Of a stretch of DNA of 64,000 nt, positions 8,787 to 17,022 are shown piece by piece. Position numbers and translations under genes: made by a program. The notes beneath the pieces were generated by a model, which saw nothing but the letters and a program-made list of their open reading frames with translations, was not told the DNA's origin and searched no databases. Location of the stretch: positions 124,001-188,000 of the forward strand of contig NZ_FCNX02000008.1 of NCBI RefSeq assembly GCF_001544835.2, given 5' to 3'. How positions within the stretch are numbered: position 1 is the first letter of the stretch; each line of letters starts with the position of its first letter. Origin of the DNA: Caballeronia fortuita. GTDB taxonomy: Bacteria > Pseudomonadota > Gammaproteobacteria > Burkholderiales > Burkholderiaceae.

Positions 8787-10190
8787 TCAAAGCGCCGCGC
8801 GTGCCGCCTTTGCCGCCGCGCGCACCTGATCCGGCGCGGTGCCGCCCGGATGATTGCGGCTCGCGACTGAGCCTTCGAGCGTCAGATATTCGAACACGTC
8901 CTCGCCGATCAGATGCGCGACGTTCGGCAATTCCATACGCATCGCGTCGAGCGACAGGTCCGCGATATCGCAGCCGCGATCGTCGCAGATGCGCACCGCG
9001 TGCGCGACCGCTTCGTGCGCGTCGCGAAAGGGCAGGCCGCGCTTCACGAGGTAGTCCGCGAGATCGGTGGCGGTCGAGAAGCCTTGTAGCGCAGCCGCGC
9101 GCATCGCCTGCGGCTTGACGGTGATGCCCGCCGCCATTTCCGCGAAGATACGCAACGTGTCCGCGACCGTATCGACGGTATCGAAGAGCGGCTCCTTGTC
9201 TTCCTGATTGTCCTTGTTGTACGCGAGCGGCTGGCCTTTCATCAGCGTGAGCAGCGCCATCAGATGACCGTTCACGCGCCCGGTCTTGCCGCGCGCGAGC
9301 TCGGGCACGTCGGGATTCTTCTTCTGCGGCATGATGGACGAACCCGTGCAGAAACGGTCCGCCAGATCGATGAAACCGACGCGCGGGCTCATCCACAGCA
9401 CGAGTTCTTCGGAGAAGCGCGAAACGTGCGTCATCACGAGCGCGGCCGCCGCCGTGAATTCGATCGCGAAGTCGCGGTCGGACACGGCATCGAGCGAGTT
9501 CGCGCAGATGCCGTCGAAACCGAGCGTCGTAGCGACCGCGTGACGATCGATCGGATAGCTCGTGCCCGCGAGCGCCGCGGCGCCGAGCGGCAGACGGTTC
9601 ACGCGACGACGCAAATCGCGCATGCGCTCGGCATCGCGCGAGAACATTTCGACATACGCCAGGAGGTGATGACCGAACGTCACCGGCTGCGCGACCTGCA
9701 AGTGCGTGAAGCCCGGCATGATGGTGTCGGCATGCTTTTCGGCCATGTCGATGAGCGCGACGCGCAGCTCCTTCAGCAACTCGCCGATGCGGTCGATTTC
9801 GCCGCGCAGCCACAGGCGGATGTCGGTCGCGACCTGATCGTTGCGCGAGCGCCCCGTGTGCAGGCGCTTGCCCGCATCGCCGATCAGCGCGGTCAGCCGC
9901 GCCTCGATGTTCAGATGCACGTCTTCCAGATCCAGCTTCCATTCGAACTCGCCGCGCTCGATTTCGCCCTTGATCTGCGCCATGCCGCGCTCGATGGCCG
10001 CGAGATCGTCGGCGCTGATGATCTTCTGCGCCGCGAGCATCGACGCGTGCGCGAGCGAGCCTTGAATGTCGACGAGCGCGAGCCGGTTGTCGAAGAACAC
10101 CGACGACGTGTAGCGCTTGACGAGCTCCGACATCGGCTCGGAGAAGCGAGCCGACCAGGCTTCGCCTTTTTTGTGGAGTTGGGACGTCAT
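8787..10190 (-). CDS. argH: Argininosuccinate lyase
   Basis: Last enzyme of arginine biosynthesis, splitting argininosuccinate into arginine and fumarate; a homotetramer of the fumarase/aspartase superfamily. The 467-residue protein begins [24 protein letters not shown]. It has the [13 protein letters not shown] substrate segment, the TPGFTHLQ-type region ([18 protein letters not shown]), and the superfamily signature [12 protein letters not shown] carrying the catalytic serine loop. Length is standard. The gene stands alone between its own terminator and the XRE regulator, whose stop codon is about 50 bases upstream. Confidence 0.97.
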   Translation of the reverse strand: MTSQLHKKGEAWSARFSEPMSELVKRYTSSVFFDNRLALVDIQGSLAHASMLAAQKIISADDLAAIERGMAQIKGEIERGEFEWKLDLEDVHLNIEARLTALIGDAGKRLHTGRSRNDQVATDIRLWLRGEIDRIGELLKELRVALIDMAEKHADTIMPGFTHLQVAQPVTFGHHLLAYVEMFSRDAERMRDLRRRVNRLPLGAAALAGTSYPIDRHAVATTLGFDGICANSLDAVSDRDFAIEFTAAAALVMTHVSRFSEELVLWMSPRVGFIDLADRFCTGSSIMPQKKNPDVPELARGKTGRVNGHLMALLTLMKGQPLAYNKDNQEDKEPLFDTVDTVADTLRIFAEMAAGITVKPQAMRAAALQGFSTATDLADYLVKRGLPFRDAHEAVAHAVRICDDRGCDIADLSLDAMRMELPNVAHLIGEDVFEYLTLEGSVASRNHPGGTAPDQVRAAAKAARAAL

Positions 10191-10242
10191 GGTGTTCTCA
10201 ACGATGAGAGCTTCGGGAAGTCGAGAATTTTAACATTCGGCA

Positions 10243-11049
10243 CTATTCCGATCCGATCAAAATCACGAGCTTCAAATCCTCGCGATGCGCGGGCTTGAAC
10301 GTGATCTGGTCGAACACGACACGCCCGCGCGACGGATGATTGAACGCGCGCTCGCCGCCCTCGCGCTCGAAGACGTCCTGCGACGCCCAGTAGCGCGCGA
10401 AGGCATCGCTCGCGGCGGAGAGATCGTCGATGAGCGCGCGCGTCGGCGCATCGTTCAGATGGCGGATCGAATCGGCGCGAAATTCGGCGGCAAGACGGCG
10501 CGCGCGCGTGTCCCAATCGACGATCAACGCCTTCGCCGCCGGCGACGTGAACGTGTACGTGAGCAGATTGCGGTCGTGCTCGCCGTCGAGCCAGCCGACG
10601 AGCAGCGCCGACGCGTGCTCGTTCCAGCGCAGCGCGTTCCACTGACGATCGAGCACATAGGCGGGCGCGCCGATCAGACCGACCGTGCGCAGCAGCGCGG
10701 CGGGCGCGTCCTGCGAGGCGGGGTCGGGCTCGGCGGGATCGCGCTGGGCGGCGAGTTCGAACAGATACGCGCGTTCGGCGCGCGACAGTTGCAGTGCGAC
10801 GGCGATGCGCGCGAGGGCATCGGCGGAAGCGGACACGGGACGCCCTTGCTCGATCCACGTGTACCAGGTCGGACTCACGCCGCACAGTTGCGCGACTTCC
10901 TCGCGGCGCAGGCCGGGCGTGCGGCGGCGCGGGCCGGGCGCGAGACCGACCGCTTGCGGCGAGAGCCTTTCGCGATGCGCGCGGATGAATTCGCCGAGCG
11001 CATGCGCGGACGTTTCGGCGAGGGATTCGTTTTTGTGGATGTGATTCAT
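10243..11049 (-). CDS. XRE-family transcriptional regulator with MmyB-like ligand-binding domain
   Basis: DNA-binding regulator of 268 residues. The helix-turn-helix lies near residues 25-85 (TPGLRREEVAQLCGVSPTWYTWIEQGR, the family's hallmark). A C-terminal PAS-like MmyB domain begins around PAYVLDRQWNALRWNEHA and may bind a fatty acid or another small ligand. The ATG at 11049 (MNHIHKNES) is preferred; the upstream extension to 11151 would run through the palindromic operator. It is divergent from the methyltransferase at 11153. The gap contains a perfect inverted repeat overlapping -35-like boxes on both strands, which suggests it controls itself and its neighbour. Confidence 0.88.
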   Translation of the reverse strand: MNHIHKNESLAETSAHALGEFIRAHRERLSPQAVGLAPGPRRRTPGLRREEVAQLCGVSPTWYTWIEQGRPVSASADALARIAVALQLSRAERAYLFELAAQRDPAEPDPASQDAPAALLRTVGLIGAPAYVLDRQWNALRWNEHASALLVGWLDGEHDRNLLTYTFTSPAAKALIVDWDTRARRLAAEFRADSIRHLNDAPTRALIDDLSAASDAFARYWASQDVFEREGGERAFNHPSRGRVVFDQITFKPAHREDLKLVILIGSE

Positions 11050-11087
11050 GCGAAACGGGTGGTGTACATACCAGAATAAATGCACAA

Positions 11088-11103
11088 CTTGTACTGGTAC
11101 AAG
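11088..11103. promoter_or_regulatory. Palindromic operator candidate between regulator and methyltransferase
   Basis: CTTGTAC, a two-base spacer, and GTACAAG form a perfect 7+7 inverted repeat. TTGTAC occurs on each strand as a -35-like box. On the plus strand a TATTGT box lies 17 bases downstream; on the minus strand TATTCT lies 18 bases downstream. A bound dimer would cover both divergent promoters. Function is inferred from position and symmetry. Confidence 0.6.
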
Positions 11104-11152
11104 ACGCGCTCTATTGTAGCGACACGAGACCACGATAAAACCGGAGCCCACG

Positions 11153-11917
11153 ATGAAACATCACGACCAGGTTGCAGATGCATTCGGCAGCACTGCCGCC
11201 GCCTATCTCACGAGCGCCGTCCATGCGAGCGGCGCGGATCTGGAGAATCTTTCAGCGACTTTCGAGGCCACGTGCGGCAACGCGCGCGTGCTGGACATGG
11301 GCTGTGGCGCGGGGCATGCGAGCTTTGCGATCGCGCCGCACGTGCGTGAGATCGTCGTGTACGATATCGCGCCCCAGATGCTCGCGACGGTCGAAGCTGC
11401 CGCCAGGGAGCGCGGCCTGACGACGATCCGCACACGGCTGGGCGCGGCAGAAACGTTGCCGTTCGAGGATGCATCGTTCGACTGGGCGGTGAGCCGCATG
11501 AGCGCGCATCACTGGCGCGACGTTTCCTCGGCGCTGAAGGAAGTTTGTCGCGTGTTGAAGCCGGGCGGGCGGCTCAAGTTCATCGATATTGCGGGCATCG
11601 ACGATCCGCTTTACGACACGCATATCCAGGCGATCGAAATTTTGCGCGATGCATCGCATATTCGCGACTATCGCGCGGATGAATGGATCGCGATGCTCGA
11701 CGCCGCCGGTTTCGACGCGCAAATCACGCAGCGCTGGCGTATTCCGCTGGAGTTCGAGGCTTGGGTTACGCGGATGCGAACGCCTTCTGAGCGTGTTACG
11801 GCTATCCGGTCGATGTGGAGCGGAGCGCCGGATGAAGTGCGGCAGTACTTCGCCGTGAAGGATGATTGTTCGTTCGAGTTGGATGCTTTGATGATCGAGG
11901 CGAAGCGGCGAGATTGA
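11153..11917 (+). CDS. Class I SAM-dependent methyltransferase (UbiE/COQ5-like)
   Basis: Soluble methyltransferase of 254 residues. SAM-binding motif I is VLDMGCGAGHASFAIAP (about 47-63). Acidic motif II is VVYDIAPQML, followed by LPFEDASFDWAVSRMSAHHW and the LKPGGRLKFIDI strand, all typical of Methyltransf_11 proteins. The ATG has GGAG about 7 bases upstream. It is divergent from an XRE/MmyB regulator, an arrangement in which the regulator commonly controls a neighbouring metabolic gene. The substrate is unknown; ubiquinone-type or small-molecule methylation would both fit. Confidence 0.88.
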   Translation: MKHHDQVADAFGSTAAAYLTSAVHASGADLENLSATFEATCGNARVLDMGCGAGHASFAIAPHVREIVVYDIAPQMLATVEAAARERGLTTIRTRLGAAETLPFEDASFDWAVSRMSAHHWRDVSSALKEVCRVLKPGGRLKFIDIAGIDDPLYDTHIQAIEILRDASHIRDYRADEWIAMLDAAGFDAQITQRWRIPLEFEAWVTRMRTPSERVTAIRSMWSGAPDEVRQYFAVKDDCSFELDALMIEAKRRD

Positions 11918-11937
11918 ATGCCGTCGACGTCGCCGGA

Positions 11938-12001
11938 TGTCACTTTCTTTGCTGCTGCAAAGGAAGTGATCAAAGAAAGCAGTTTTTTGGTTCGCGGGTC
12001 A
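11938..12001 (+). repeat. Partial third copy of the palindromic-element arm
   Basis: This segment repeats, in direct orientation and with several mismatches, the stretch 12072-12138 of the giant palindrome. It includes its inner hairpin (ACTTTCTTTGC, TGCT, then GCAAAG-G-AAGT with one mismatch), the following CAAAGAAAGCAG, and a CGCGGGTCACA tail. It starts right after the methyltransferase stop codon. Confidence 0.75.
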
Positions 12002-12033
12002 CATTATTTGATTCTTTTATGGAATCCTGATTT

Positions 12034-12637
12034 CTTTTTGGTCTATTAGCACTGCCCCTGTGCGGGGCGGCAGTCACTTTCTTTGCTGCTGCAAAGAAAG
12101 TAACCAAAGAAAGCAGCTTCTGATACGCCCGCGGTCACACGCACGTTGGGTAGTTCTCTCTTTCATCGTGGCACTCGCCTAAAGAGTGCCCTCATCACAA
12201 TCACCGGGCGTGGATCGCGCACGGTCCGTCACATCGCGCCGCGTGGCTCGCTGGTTCAGCACCAGATAGCTCCGGCCCGCTGCGCGGCCGATGGGTTGAT
12301 CGGGTTTGCGTGTGCTTCTTCCTAAGGCCGCCATCTCGATGCGCACGCGTACCATCGGTTTCCCGCGCACACCCGGCGGCAGCGCGTAGCGCTGTGCCGG
12401 AACCGTTTCGTGCTGAACCAGCACGCTTGGCGTTACGGCACGTCAGACCGTGCGCGAGCCAAGACCGCTTGGTCCTACGAGGGCACTCTTTAGGCGAGGG
12501 CCGCCTAGGGCGAGAGAACTACCCAAACTGCGTGTGACCGCGGGCCTGAAAAGCTGCTTTCTTTGGTTACTTTCTTTGCAGCAGCAAAGAAAGTGACTGC
12601 CGCCCCGCACAGGGGCAGTGCTAATAGACCACAAAGC
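12034..12637. repeat. Giant imperfect palindromic element, about 600 bp, in a convergent intergenic region
   Basis: The left arm (about 12034-12193) and right arm (about 12480-12637) are near-identical in inverted orientation. GGTCTATTAGC at 12040-12050 matches GCTAATAGACC at 12621-12631, and CGCCTAAAGAGTGCCCT at 12176-12192 matches AGGGCACTCTTTAGGCG at 12481-12497. Symmetry continues inwards: CTGGTTCAGCAC near 12250 faces GTGCTGAACCAG near 12410. The whole unit can therefore fold back on itself around a centre near 12335. Each arm carries a nested 11-bp hairpin (12076-12101; 12570-12595) and a GCCCC/GGGGC hairpin. There is no transposase. It lies between the convergent methyltransferase and ppc genes and may act as a two-way terminator or be a non-autonomous repeat family. 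The span 11918-12718 holds no convincing gene. Confidence 0.85.
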
Positions 12638-12718
12638 AACCGGGATCCGGCGAAAGCCTAAGCACAAGTCAAAGGCAGCTTCGCACGCCGAATCAAAACC
12701 CCTCGCCACGCGGCAAAA

Positions 12719-15700
12719 TCACCCCGTATTCCGCAACCCCGCGGCAATCCCATTGATCGTCAAATGAATCCCGCGCCGCAGCCGCACATTCTGATCCCCC
12801 GCGCGATGGCGCTTCAGCAACTCCACCTGCAAGTGATTGAGCGGATCGAGATACGGAAACCGGTTCTTGATCGAACGCGCGAGCAGCGGGTTATCGGCGA
12901 GACGATCGCTCTTGCCGGTGATTTCGCCGAGCACGTCGCACGTGCGCTGATGCTCCGCGACGATCTTGTCGAACACGGTCTTGCGCAGCTTCTTGTCGGT
13001 GACGAGTTGCGCATAGCGCGACGCGACCGCGAGGTCGGTCTTCGCGAGCACCATGTCCATGTTCGACAGCAGGTTCTTGAAGAACGGCCACGTCTTGTGC
13101 ATCTTGCGCAGCGTCGCGAGGCGTTTTGCGCGTTCATCGTCGGAACCGGCGCGGTCGAGATACGCCGACACCGCGCTGCCGAAGCCGTACCAGCCGGTTA
13201 GCAAGAGACGGCACTGGCCCCACGAAAAGCCCCACGGAATCGCGCGCAAGTCTTCGATCTTGCGCTGCTTCGGATCCTGCAGCTTGCGCGACGCCGGCCG
13301 GCTGCCGATGTTCAGCTCCGCGATCTCCGAAATCGGCGTCGACAGAAAGAAGTAGTCGGTGAAGCCCGGCGTCTCGTAGACGAGCGCGCGATACGCGGCC
13401 ATCGCGGAATCGGAGAGCGTTTGCATCGTCGCTTCGAATTGCGGCAGTTGCGCAGGCGCGTTTTCGTGCGGCAACAGCGATGCCTCCAGCGTCGCGGCGA
13501 CGACCGTCTCCAGATTGCGCCGCCCGATTTCCGGATTGCCGAACTTGCTCGCGATGACTTCGCCTTGCTCGGTCAGACGGATCTGCCCGTCGACGGTGCC
13601 GGGCGGCTGCGACAAAATCGCCTGATACGTCGGGCCGCCGCCGCGACCGACCGTGCCGCCGCGTCCGTGAAAGAGGCGCAGCGTCGTGCCGCGTTCCTTG
13701 AAGAGCGCGACAAGCGCCAGTTCCGCGCGATACAGCTCCCAGTTCGACGTGAGGAAACCGCCGTCCTTGTTGCTGTCCGAATAGCCAAGCATCACTTCCT
13801 GCTCGTTGCCCTGATTCTCGATGAGCCTGTCGATGCCCGGCAGCGCGAAGAACTCGCCCATGATGACCGGCGCGTTGCGCAAATCGGCGATGGTTTCGAA
13901 GAGCGGAATCACCATCAGGCCATCGCGCGGGGAATCGTCCTTCGCGCCGAGATAGCCTTGCAGCACGCCCGTTTCCTTCTGCAGCAACATGACTTCCAGC
14001 AAGTCGCTGACGGTTTCCGTGTGCGAGATGATGTAGTTGCGCACCGCGCGCGCGCCGAACTTCGCGCGCGTTTCGCGGGCCGCTTCGAGCACGCCGAGTT
14101 CGCTCTTCGCCAGATCGGAATATTGCGCATACGGCAGACGCAGCGGACGCGGCTGCGCCAGTTCCTTCAGCAACACGTCGCGCTTCTGCTCCTCGGAAAG
14201 CGCCGCGTATTCCTCGACCACGCCCGCGCGCGCGAGCAGTTCGGTCACCACCGCCTCGTGAATATCCGAGCTTTGCCGCAAGTCGATGCTCGCCAGATGG
14301 AAGCCGAACACTTCGGCGGCGCGCACGAGCGGCGACAGGCGCAGGCTCGACATCGACGCGCCGTGATGCTCCGCGAGCGAATCGATCAGCACGTGCAGGT
14401 CGAGCACGAACTCGGAGGCATCGGCGTAGGGCTTCGCGCGAATCTGCGGCGCGCCCGGCCCCGCGCTGCGCACGGTCACGACGCCTTCGCCGAGCCGCAC
14501 GCGCGCGCTTGCCGCGAGCCGCGTGTACATGCCGATGAGCGCGCGCCGGTACGGTTCGTCCGTGCGATGCGGCGACTGATCGGGCGATGCATCGGCGAGC
14601 GCCTTCAATGCCTCGCTCGATCCGGCGAGCAGGTCCGACACCGACAGCTCCGCGCCGAGCTTGTGCGTCTCTTCCAGATAGTGTTCGAAGATCACGATCG
14701 CCTGACGCGTGATCGCGGTTTCGAGCGTTTCGCCGGTGACGAACGGATTGCCGTCGCGATCGCCGCCGATCCAGCTTCCCATCTGGAAGAACGGCGGCAG
14801 GCGCACGGGCAGGCCGTGCTCCGCGAGCGCACCTTCGATATCGGCGTAGAGCGCGGGAATTTCCGCGAGGAACGTGGCGCGATAGTACGAGAGCGCGTTG
14901 TCGATTTCGTCGGTGACGGACAGGCGCGCGTCGCGCAACATGCGCGTCTGCCACAGCGACGTCACGCGCGCGCGCAACACGGCTTCGTTCTGCGCGCGTT
15001 CGCGTGCGGTCAGTTCCTGATCGCGTTCGGCGAGCAGACGCGCGATATCGTGTTGCGCGTCGAGAATGCTCTTGCGCGAGACTTCGGTCGGATGCGCGGT
15101 GAGGACGGGCACAATCAGCGCATCGCCGAAAAACTTTTCCAGCAGCTTGCGCGTCGCGCTGATGTTCTTGTGCTCGCGCATGCGCTCTATGGCATACGCG
15201 ATGGTGCCCGGCTGCGAACCCGAGCCCGCGAGCGCGTGAATGCGCCGGCGCCGGTTGTGATGACGGTCCTCCGCGATATTCGCAAGATGCGAGAAATAGC
15301 TGAACGCGCGCACGACCGAGACGGTCTGTTCCGGCGACAGCGCGCGCAATTTCTTTTCGAGCGTCTGCGACGCTTCGACATCGTCCTCGCGGCGGAACTT
15401 CACCGCCGTCTGACGAATGGCCTCGACGACATCGAACACGGCGTCGCCTTCCTGCTCGCGCAGCACCTCGCCGAGCAGCCGTCCGAGGAAGCGGATGTCC
15501 TCGAAGAGCGGGCGGTCCTTGTCGTCGCGCGTGCGGCTCGCGGGTTTCGCGGACTTGGCTGACTTAACGGCAGTCGCGGATTTGACGGCGGCGGCCGCGC
15601 CGTTTGCGCGCGGCGCTCTCGTCTTGGCCGCGACGCGCGGGGACGCGGCCTTGATGCCCGGCCTCGGCTTCGGCGCGATGGCGGCTTTCGATGCCTTCGC

Positions 15701-15820
15701 GGCCGTGGCGGCCTTCGTCGCGACGATGGGCGACGACGCCGTGCGCGGCGCGTCGGAGGCGGAAGACTGGGGCAATGCGGCGCTGCGGCGCGCCGGGCGA
15801 GCCGATCCGGAAGACGTCAC
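12719..15820 (-). CDS. ppc: Phosphoenolpyruvate carboxylase with Ala/Lys-rich N-terminal extension
   Basis: Anaplerotic enzyme that carboxylates PEP to oxaloacetate. The 1033-residue protein is longer than typical bacterial PEPC (about 880-930). Residues 1-97 are a low-complexity Ala/Lys/Ser/Pro tract ([38 protein letters not shown]) resembling histone H1-like tails. The core then starts at [26 protein letters not shown]. Catalytic motifs are present: [14 protein letters not shown] (His), [24 protein letters not shown], and the C-terminal [20 protein letters not shown] tail (here [15 protein letters not shown]). The start is a GTG at 15818-15820 with GAGAGGA eight bases upstream, so the extension is probably translated. 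The gene is divergent from hemC. Confidence 0.96.
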   Translation of the reverse strand: MTSSGSARPARRSAALPQSSASDAPRTASSPIVATKAATAAKASKAAIAPKPRPGIKAASPRVAAKTRAPRANGAAAAVKSATAVKSAKSAKPASRTRDDKDRPLFEDIRFLGRLLGEVLREQEGDAVFDVVEAIRQTAVKFRREDDVEASQTLEKKLRALSPEQTVSVVRAFSYFSHLANIAEDRHHNRRRRIHALAGSGSQPGTIAYAIERMREHKNISATRKLLEKFFGDALIVPVLTAHPTEVSRKSILDAQHDIARLLAERDQELTARERAQNEAVLRARVTSLWQTRMLRDARLSVTDEIDNALSYYRATFLAEIPALYADIEGALAEHGLPVRLPPFFQMGSWIGGDRDGNPFVTGETLETAITRQAIVIFEHYLEETHKLGAELSVSDLLAGSSEALKALADASPDQSPHRTDEPYRRALIGMYTRLAASARVRLGEGVVTVRSAGPGAPQIRAKPYADASEFVLDLHVLIDSLAEHHGASMSSLRLSPLVRAAEVFGFHLASIDLRQSSDIHEAVVTELLARAGVVEEYAALSEEQKRDVLLKELAQPRPLRLPYAQYSDLAKSELGVLEAARETRAKFGARAVRNYIISHTETVSDLLEVMLLQKETGVLQGYLGAKDDSPRDGLMVIPLFETIADLRNAPVIMGEFFALPGIDRLIENQGNEQEVMLGYSDSNKDGGFLTSNWELYRAELALVALFKERGTTLRLFHGRGGTVGRGGGPTYQAILSQPPGTVDGQIRLTEQGEVIASKFGNPEIGRRNLETVVAATLEASLLPHENAPAQLPQFEATMQTLSDSAMAAYRALVYETPGFTDYFFLSTPISEIAELNIGSRPASRKLQDPKQRKIEDLRAIPWGFSWGQCRLLLTGWYGFGSAVSAYLDRAGSDDERAKRLATLRKMHKTWPFFKNLLSNMDMVLAKTDLAVASRYAQLVTDKKLRKTVFDKIVAEHQRTCDVLGEITGKSDRLADNPLLARSIKNRFPYLDPLNHLQVELLKRHRAGDQNVRLRRGIHLTINGIAAGLRNTG

Positions 15821-16014
15821 GTTGGGTTCCTCTCGAAAGCTGCGAAGCCGAAGTCACGCCGGGGCACAGCGTTGCGATGCGGCCGGCCGGATGCCCCGAA
15901 AGGCGCATCGGACAAGGCTCTCGCGCGCTGCCTGCGAACCGGTGGACCGTGGCGTGCGTGCTACCATTATTCGCTAATGTCTATTCATCCATCCCGTCAT
16001 TCGATCGAGCATCA

Positions 16015-17022
16015 ATGAATTCCGAGACGCATTCAACGACACCGCCCGCGAGCATCGTCATCGCTTCGCGGGAAAGCCGGCTGGCGATGTGGCAGGCCGA
16101 GCACGTGCGGTGTGCGCTGCACAAATTATATCCATCTTGCGACGTGAAAATCCTCGGAATGACAACACGCGGCGATCAGATTCTGGATCGCACGCTGTCG
16201 AAGGTCGGCGGCAAGGGATTGTTCGTGAAGGAACTCGAAGCCGCCATCGCGGACGGCCGCGCCGATCTCGCCGTGCATTCACTGAAAGACGTGCCGATGG
16301 AACTGCCCGAAGGGTTCACGCTCGGCGCGATCATGGAGCGTGAAGACCCGCGCGATGCGTTCGTGTCGGCGCATTACGCATCGCTCGATGCGCTGCCGGC
16401 GGGAAGCATCGTCGGTACGTCGAGCCTGCGCCGGGAAGCGATGATCCGCGCGCGTTTTCCCGCGCTCGAAGTGCGCCCGTTGCGCGGCAATCTCGATACG
16501 CGTCTTGCCAAGCTCGATCGCGGCGAGTACGCGGCGATCATTCTCGCGGCGGCCGGTCTGAAGCGGCTCGGTCTCGAAGCGCGCATCCGTGCGCTGCTCG
16601 ATCCGGCGGAGAGCTTGCCGGCGGCGGGGCAGGGCGCGCTCGGCATCGAGATTCGCGCGGATCGCGCCGATCTCGCCGCGTGGCTCGCGCCTCTGCATGA
16701 CGAACGCACCGCGCTCGCGGTCGAGGCGGAACGCGCGGTGTCGCGCGCGCTCGGCGGCAGTTGCGAAGTGCCGCTCGCGGCGCATGCTGTGTGGCGCGAG
16801 GGCGCGCTGCATCTGCGCGGCGCGGTATCGATGCCCGATGGCAAGCGCATGCTGCGCGCGGAAGAAAGCGTGCAGGCGCCCGATCTCGCCGCCGCGCTCG
16901 CGCTCGGGCAGCGCGTGTCGGCCGATCTCGAGGCACAAGGCGCATTCGACATCGTCGATGCACTCAAGACGATATTCCGCCCCGACGGTCCGAACACCGC
17001 GCCCTCGGGGCCCGCGTCCTGA
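16015..17022 (+). CDS. hemC: Porphobilinogen deaminase (hydroxymethylbilane synthase)
   Basis: Haem biosynthesis enzyme joining four porphobilinogen units into hydroxymethylbilane. The protein has 335 residues. Motifs are [41 protein letters not shown], and [12 protein letters not shown], in which Cys250 carries the dipyrromethane cofactor. ATG 16015 gives the family's usual N-terminus; upstream frame sequence overlaps the ppc promoter region and is not plausible. Its TGA overlaps the ATG of hemDX by one base, so translation of the two is coupled. It is first in the hemC-hemDX-hemY operon. Confidence 0.97.
   Translation: MNSETHSTTPPASIVIASRESRLAMWQAEHVRCALHKLYPSCDVKILGMTTRGDQILDRTLSKVGGKGLFVKELEAAIADGRADLAVHSLKDVPMELPEGFTLGAIMEREDPRDAFVSAHYASLDALPAGSIVGTSSLRREAMIRARFPALEVRPLRGNLDTRLAKLDRGEYAAIILAAAGLKRLGLEARIRALLDPAESLPAAGQGALGIEIRADRADLAAWLAPLHDERTALAVEAERAVSRALGGSCEVPLAAHAVWREGALHLRGAVSMPDGKRMLRAEESVQAPDLAAALALGQRVSADLEAQGAFDIVDALKTIFRPDGPNTAPSGPAS

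Noticed and set aside
12179..12424. Short ORFs inside the giant palindrome (e.g. minus 12179-12424, plus 12310-12537)
   Set aside because: They overlap the inverted arms, have no ribosome binding site and reflect the symmetry of the repeat rather than coding.
16761..17021. N-terminal extension of hemDX into hemC
   Set aside because: The extra residues are an out-of-frame reading of hemC; the ATG overlapping the hemC stop gives a normal HemD start.
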